From the NCBI GenBank assembly GCA_021844355.1, contig JAKBTP010000188.1:1-16399 (forward strand): a DNA stretch of 16,399 nucleotides, read 5' to 3'. Both the position numbers and the translations under genes were made by a program. The notes beneath the pieces were generated by a model. It saw only the letters and a program-made list of their open reading frames with translations, searched no databases and was not told the DNA's origin. Shown here piece by piece: positions 13,618 to 16,399 of the stretch. Numbering within the stretch: the stretch's first letter is position 1; the number at the start of each line of letters is the position of its first letter. The DNA is from a bacterium (GTDB taxonomy: Bacteria > Chloroflexota > Dormibacteria > Aeolococcales > Bog-877).

Positions 13618-14822
13618 GGCGCCATCCCGGGCTGGACGCCCCCAACCTCGCTCACGATCCGGATGAGGGCCTCGTCCTCGACCTGCTTGCTCTCGTCCGC
13701 CACTTGAAGGAAGCGCTCCCAGACCGCGGGCAGCGCTGCCTGGGGCAGCTCCACCCCGATCAGCTGGAGGCGGTGCACCAGGGCGTGCCGGCCGGAGCGG
13801 GCCGTGAGGACGATCTGGGAGGGGTCCGCACCCACGTCCTCGGCGGAGATGATCTCGTAGGTGCGACGGTCCTTGAGCACTCCATGCTGGTGCACCCCGG
13901 AGGCGTGGGAGAAGGCGTTGCCGCCCACCACCGGCTTGTTGGGAGGCACCGGGATCCCGGTGAGCTCGGAGATCAGCCGGGAGGTGGGGACCAGCTCCCG
14001 GGCGTCCAGGTGGTCCTCAAGGCCCAGCGCCGGTCGACGCACCCGGAGCGCCATGAGAACCTCCTCCAGGGCGGCGTTCCCGGCCCGCTCCCCGATGCCG
14101 TTGATGCAGCCCTCCACCCGCCGGGCCCCGGCCTCGATGCCCGCCAGCGAGTTGGCGGTGGCCAGCCCGAGGTCGTCGTGGCAGTGGACGCTGACCAAGA
14201 CCCGGTCCATCCCCCGCACCTGGGACCGCACCCCGGCCACCAGGCCGGAGAACTCCGCCGGGAGGCAGTATCCGGTGGTGTCGGGGAGGTTGATCACGCT
14301 GGCCCCTTGGTCCACCGCCGCCTGCACCACCTCGCAGAGGTAGTCCGGGTCCGCCCGGCCGGCGTCCTCGGGGGAGAACTGGACGGTCTCGCAGAGGGAA
14401 GTGGCGAAGGCCACCGACTCCCTGGTGCGGCGCAGCACCTCAGCCCGGTCCAATCCCAACTTCTGGGTGATGTGGACGTCGGAGACCCCGATGAAGACAT
14501 GGATCAGGTGGCGCGGGGCGTCCCGAACCGCCTCATGGACCGCCTCGATGTCGCCCCGCACCGCCCTTGCCAGGCCGGTGATCGCCGGCCCCTCCACCTG
14601 GCGGGCGATGGTCCGCACCGCCTCCAGGTCCCCCGGGGAGGATGCCGGGAAGCCGGCCTCGATGACGTCCACCCGGAGGCGGGCCAGCTGGCGCGCCACC
14701 TGGAGCTTGGCCGCGGGGCTGAGGCTGAACCCCGGGGACTGCTCCCCATCCCGGAGGGTGGTGTCGAAGAACTCGACCACTCCGGGCGCTGGTACGGGTA
14801 CGCCGGCCTCCTGGACGCTCAC
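13614..14822 (-). CDS. leuA: 2-isopropylmalate synthase, short form without regulatory domain
   Basis: A 402-residue protein: an HMGL-type TIM barrel with FFDTTLRDGEQSPG (metal ligand D20), SVHCHDDLGLATANS (H213 and H215), and NGIGERAGNAALEE (241-254). The linker subdomain with HASGVHQHGVLKDRRTYEI follows. It condenses acetyl-CoA with 2-ketoisovalerate, the committing step to leucine. Standard LeuA has about 110 further residues forming the leucine-binding regulatory domain; this protein stops at about residue 402, just where that would begin. GTG 14822 was chosen because it forms the GTGA overlap with the ilvC stop and has GGGGGAG five bases upstream. The frame is open far upstream through ilvC, but that part is not coding. 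Homocitrate synthase is a less likely alternative given the operon. Confidence 0.92.
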   Translation of the reverse strand: MSVQEAGVPVPAPGVVEFFDTTLRDGEQSPGFSLSPAAKLQVARQLARLRVDVIEAGFPASSPGDLEAVRTIARQVEGPAITGLARAVRGDIEAVHEAVRDAPRHLIHVFIGVSDVHITQKLGLDRAEVLRRTRESVAFATSLCETVQFSPEDAGRADPDYLCEVVQAAVDQGASVINLPDTTGYCLPAEFSGLVAGVRSQVRGMDRVLVSVHCHDDLGLATANSLAGIEAGARRVEGCINGIGERAGNAALEEVLMALRVRRPALGLEDHLDARELVPTSRLISELTGIPVPPNKPVVGGNAFSHASGVHQHGVLKDRRTYEIISAEDVGADPSQIVLTARSGRHALVHRLQLIGVELPQAALPAVWERFLQVADESKQVEDEALIRIVSEVGGVQPGMAP

Positions 14823-15844
14823 GCCCGCTCCCCCGCCGGCGCCGGCACCTCGGCGACCGGCCGGATCCAGCTCATCTGGCTGCGCAGGCGCGCACCCACC
14901 TCCTCGATGGGGTGCTGGGCCTCCAGCTCCCGGCGGTCGAGGAAGGCCCGGCGGCCGGAGCGGTTCTCGTCGATCCAGCGCTCGGCGAAGCTGCCGTCCT
15001 GGATCTGCTGCAGCACCTGGCGCATCCGCTGGCGCACGCTCTGGTCGATGAGGAACTCCCCGCTCTGGTAGTCGCCGAACTCGGCGGTGTCGCTCACGCT
15101 GTAGCGCATCAGCGAGAGCCCCCCCTGGTACATCAGGTCGACGATCAGCTTCAGCTCGTGGAGGCACTCGAAGTAGGCCAGCTCGGGCTGGTAGCCAGCC
15201 TCCGTCAGGGTCTCGAAGCCCGCCTTGACCAGCGCCGAGACCCCGCCGCAGAGCACCGCCTGCTCCCCGAAGAGGTCGGTCTCGGTCTCCTCGCGAAAGG
15301 TCGTGAGCAGCACCCCTGCCCGGGTGGCGCCGATCCCCCGGGCGTAGGCCAGGGCCCGCGCCAGCGCCCGGCCGCTGCGGTCCTGGTGGACGGCCACCAA
15401 CGCCGGGCAGCCGATCTCCTCTCGGAAGCAGGAGCGCACCATGTGCCCCGGAGCCTTGGGGGCGACCATGGCCACGTCGCATTCCCCGGGTGGCACCACC
15501 GTCCCGTAGTGGATGGCGAAGCCGTGGGCGAAGAGCAGCAGGCACCCCGGCTTGAGCGCGGCTGCCAGGCCGTCCCGGAAGAGCTGAGCCTGGTCGTGGT
15601 CGGGCACCAGCACCATGACCACGTCGGCGCCCCGGGCCGCCTCCTCCGGGGACCGCACCGCGAAACCGTCGGCCGCCGCCCGCACCCGGCTACGGCTGCC
15701 CGGAGGCAGGCCCACCCGGACCTGGTACCCGCTGTCACGGAGGTTCTGGGCGTGAGCGTGGCCTTGGCTGCCGTAGCCGAGGATGGCCACCTCGGCCCCC
15801 GCCAGCTGGCCGGGGTCAGCGTCCTGATCGTAGAAGATCTGCAT
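14819..15844 (-). CDS. ilvC: Ketol-acid reductoisomerase (NADP-type, class I)
   Basis: A 341-residue class I enzyme. The Rossmann motif GYGSQGHAHAQNLRDSG (residues 23-39) is followed by a Ser/Arg-containing loop (PPGSRSR) that suits NADPH. The knotted C-terminal domain has TTFREETETDLFGEQAVLCGG (181-201, metal ligands D190 and E194) and YFECLHELKLIVDL (224-237, E226 and E230). It converts acetolactate to dihydroxyisovalerate, and acetohydroxybutyrate to dihydroxymethylvalerate, for valine, leucine and isoleucine. The ATG at 15844 is four bases after the ilvN stop and has a consensus AGGAGG nine bases upstream. Confidence 0.97.
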   Translation of the reverse strand: MQIFYDQDADPGQLAGAEVAILGYGSQGHAHAQNLRDSGYQVRVGLPPGSRSRVRAAADGFAVRSPEEAARGADVVMVLVPDHDQAQLFRDGLAAALKPGCLLLFAHGFAIHYGTVVPPGECDVAMVAPKAPGHMVRSCFREEIGCPALVAVHQDRSGRALARALAYARGIGATRAGVLLTTFREETETDLFGEQAVLCGGVSALVKAGFETLTEAGYQPELAYFECLHELKLIVDLMYQGGLSLMRYSVSDTAEFGDYQSGEFLIDQSVRQRMRQVLQQIQDGSFAERWIDENRSGRRAFLDRRELEAQHPIEEVGARLRSQMSWIRPVAEVPAPAGERA

Positions 15845-15848
15845 CTGT

Positions 15849-16361
15849 TCACGCCTCCTGGGGCATGGCGGGCTGAAGGGCGATCGGGCGGCCGCGGGCG
15901 AAGTCGCGCAGGCCAAGGCCTGCGAGGGCGGTCTGGGCTGCGTCCAGCACGGCGGGCGGACCGGACAGCGCCGCGACCAGCCGCTCCGGGCTGCGTTCCA
16001 CCAGCTGGGCCCCCCAGTTCCCCAGCTCGGACTCCAGCTCCCTCGCGAAGGGCGGACGGAACTCGAAGAGGCCGAAGGTCCACTCAGTGACCCCGGTCTC
16101 GGTGAGGTCCTCGACCGCCACCACGTCGATGAGCTTGCGCAGCTGCAGGGCCGCCTGCTCCGGGGGCTGGACCCCGGTGTCGACGCGGAGCCAGAGACGA
16201 AGCGCACCCTCCTCGGGCCCTTCGGCCACGGCGCAGGAGACGAGCCGGTGCCCCCGGCGGCCCACGCAGTTGGTCACCCGCTGCAGGATCCCCGGCCGGT
16301 CCTCCACGAGGACGCAGAGGAGCCGGGGAGAGGTCGCGGCCCCGGTCACGGGTATGGACAC
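15849..16361 (-). CDS. ilvN: Acetolactate synthase, small (regulatory) subunit
   Basis: A 170-residue protein with an N-terminal ACT domain (LCVLVEDRPGILQRVTNCVGRRG, then a KLIDVVAVEDLTE strand) and a C-terminal domain of the ALS_ss_C type. It binds the catalytic IlvB subunit, raises its activity and confers feedback by branched-chain amino acids. The linker region (WTFGLFEFRPPF) is less typical than in model IlvN. GTG 16361 overlaps the end of ilvB by 16 nt and has GGAG eight bases upstream. GTG 16349, in frame, would form a GTGA overlap like other junctions here but has no ribosome binding site, so the true start could be either. Confidence 0.9.
   Translation of the reverse strand: MSIPVTGAATSPRLLCVLVEDRPGILQRVTNCVGRRGHRLVSCAVAEGPEEGALRLWLRVDTGVQPPEQAALQLRKLIDVVAVEDLTETGVTEWTFGLFEFRPPFARELESELGNWGAQLVERSPERLVAALSGPPAVLDAAQTALAGLGLRDFARGRPIALQPAMPQEA
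15854..15859 (-). promoter_or_regulatory. Consensus Shine-Dalgarno AGGAGG of ilvC
   Basis: AGGAGG lies inside the last codons of ilvN, nine bases before the ilvC ATG. It is the only perfect site noted in the window and contrasts with the leaderless-type first genes. Confidence 0.7.
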
Positions 16362-16399
16362 TCGACGAACTCCGAGAGGGTGCCCCCCAGAGGCACGAT
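16346..16399 (-). CDS. ilvB: Acetolactate synthase large subunit, last 17 codons
   Basis: The frame entering at the right edge reads IVPLGGTLSEFVECPYP and stops at TGA 16348-16346. IlvB proteins end in a similar 'MVPPGxxLxEMI' segment, and ilvB normally precedes ilvN. The assignment rests on this short tail plus gene order. Confidence 0.65.
   Translation of the reverse strand: MVPLGGTLSEFVECPYP

Noticed and set aside
13704..15071. A 455-residue open frame on the plus strand
   Set aside because: It is antisense to leuA and the end of ilvC, which show complete conserved motifs.
14823..15545. Upstream extension of the leuA frame
   Set aside because: It overlaps ilvC on the same strand. The GTGA overlap and the homology place the leuA start at 14822.

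Overview
The window is a gene-dense, very GC-rich stretch of bacterial chromosome. It has no tRNA, rRNA, CRISPR array, insertion sequence or phage gene. The gene set (ilv/leu cluster, YchF, DEAD-box helicase, HAD phosphatase, stomatin-like protein, ArsA/Get3-type ATPase, a PASTA protein) fits a free-living high-GC bacterium of the Actinobacteria / Chloroflexota / Dormibacterota kind. Codon use and the frequent TANNNT box lying 6-8 nt before the start codon (leaderless-type genes) support that, but the exact phylum cannot be fixed from this window.

Left part (1-6000), short accessory transcription units. On the minus strand lie the start of an ArsA/Get3-type ATPase (cut by the window edge) and, just upstream of it, an Ala/Pro-rich protein ending in one C-terminal membrane helix. 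A 343-bp divergent spacer with three copies of an 8-bp word separates these from a plus-strand pair: a stomatin/SPFH protein and a miniature NfeD (OB-fold only). A plus-strand prenyltransferase/squalene-cyclase-like toroid protein follows, then a degenerate four-helix membrane protein gene split by an in-frame TAG. Minus-strand genes for a YdeI/OmpD-associated protein and a membrane-anchored single-PASTA protein come next.

Middle part (6000-9360), housekeeping: minus-strand HAD-IIB (Cof-type) phosphatase and YchF with overlapping ends, and a divergent plus-strand DEAD-box RNA helicase. A hairpin sits between the helicase and the operon that converges on it.

Right part (9381-16399), one tightly packed minus-strand amino acid operon, read from right to left: ilvB (last codons only), ilvN, ilvC, leuA, leuB, a cimA relic, leuC, leuD, pheA. 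Most junctions are 4-nt GTGA overlaps or gaps of 1-4 nt. It covers acetolactate synthase, ketol-acid reductoisomerase and the whole leucine branch, and ends with prephenate dehydratase for phenylalanine. Between leuB and leuC lies an 84-codon open frame that joins the beginning of a citramalate synthase to its extreme C-terminus. This is an internally deleted cimA that still carries both overlapping junctions. LeuA also lacks the usual C-terminal regulatory domain.

The observations most worth checking are the cimA deletion relic and its possible role as a translational bridge to leuC, the leaderless-type start architecture, the pairing of a tail-anchored protein with a Get3-like ATPase, the ATCTTGTG array before the stomatin/NfeD pair, and the TAG-split membrane gene.
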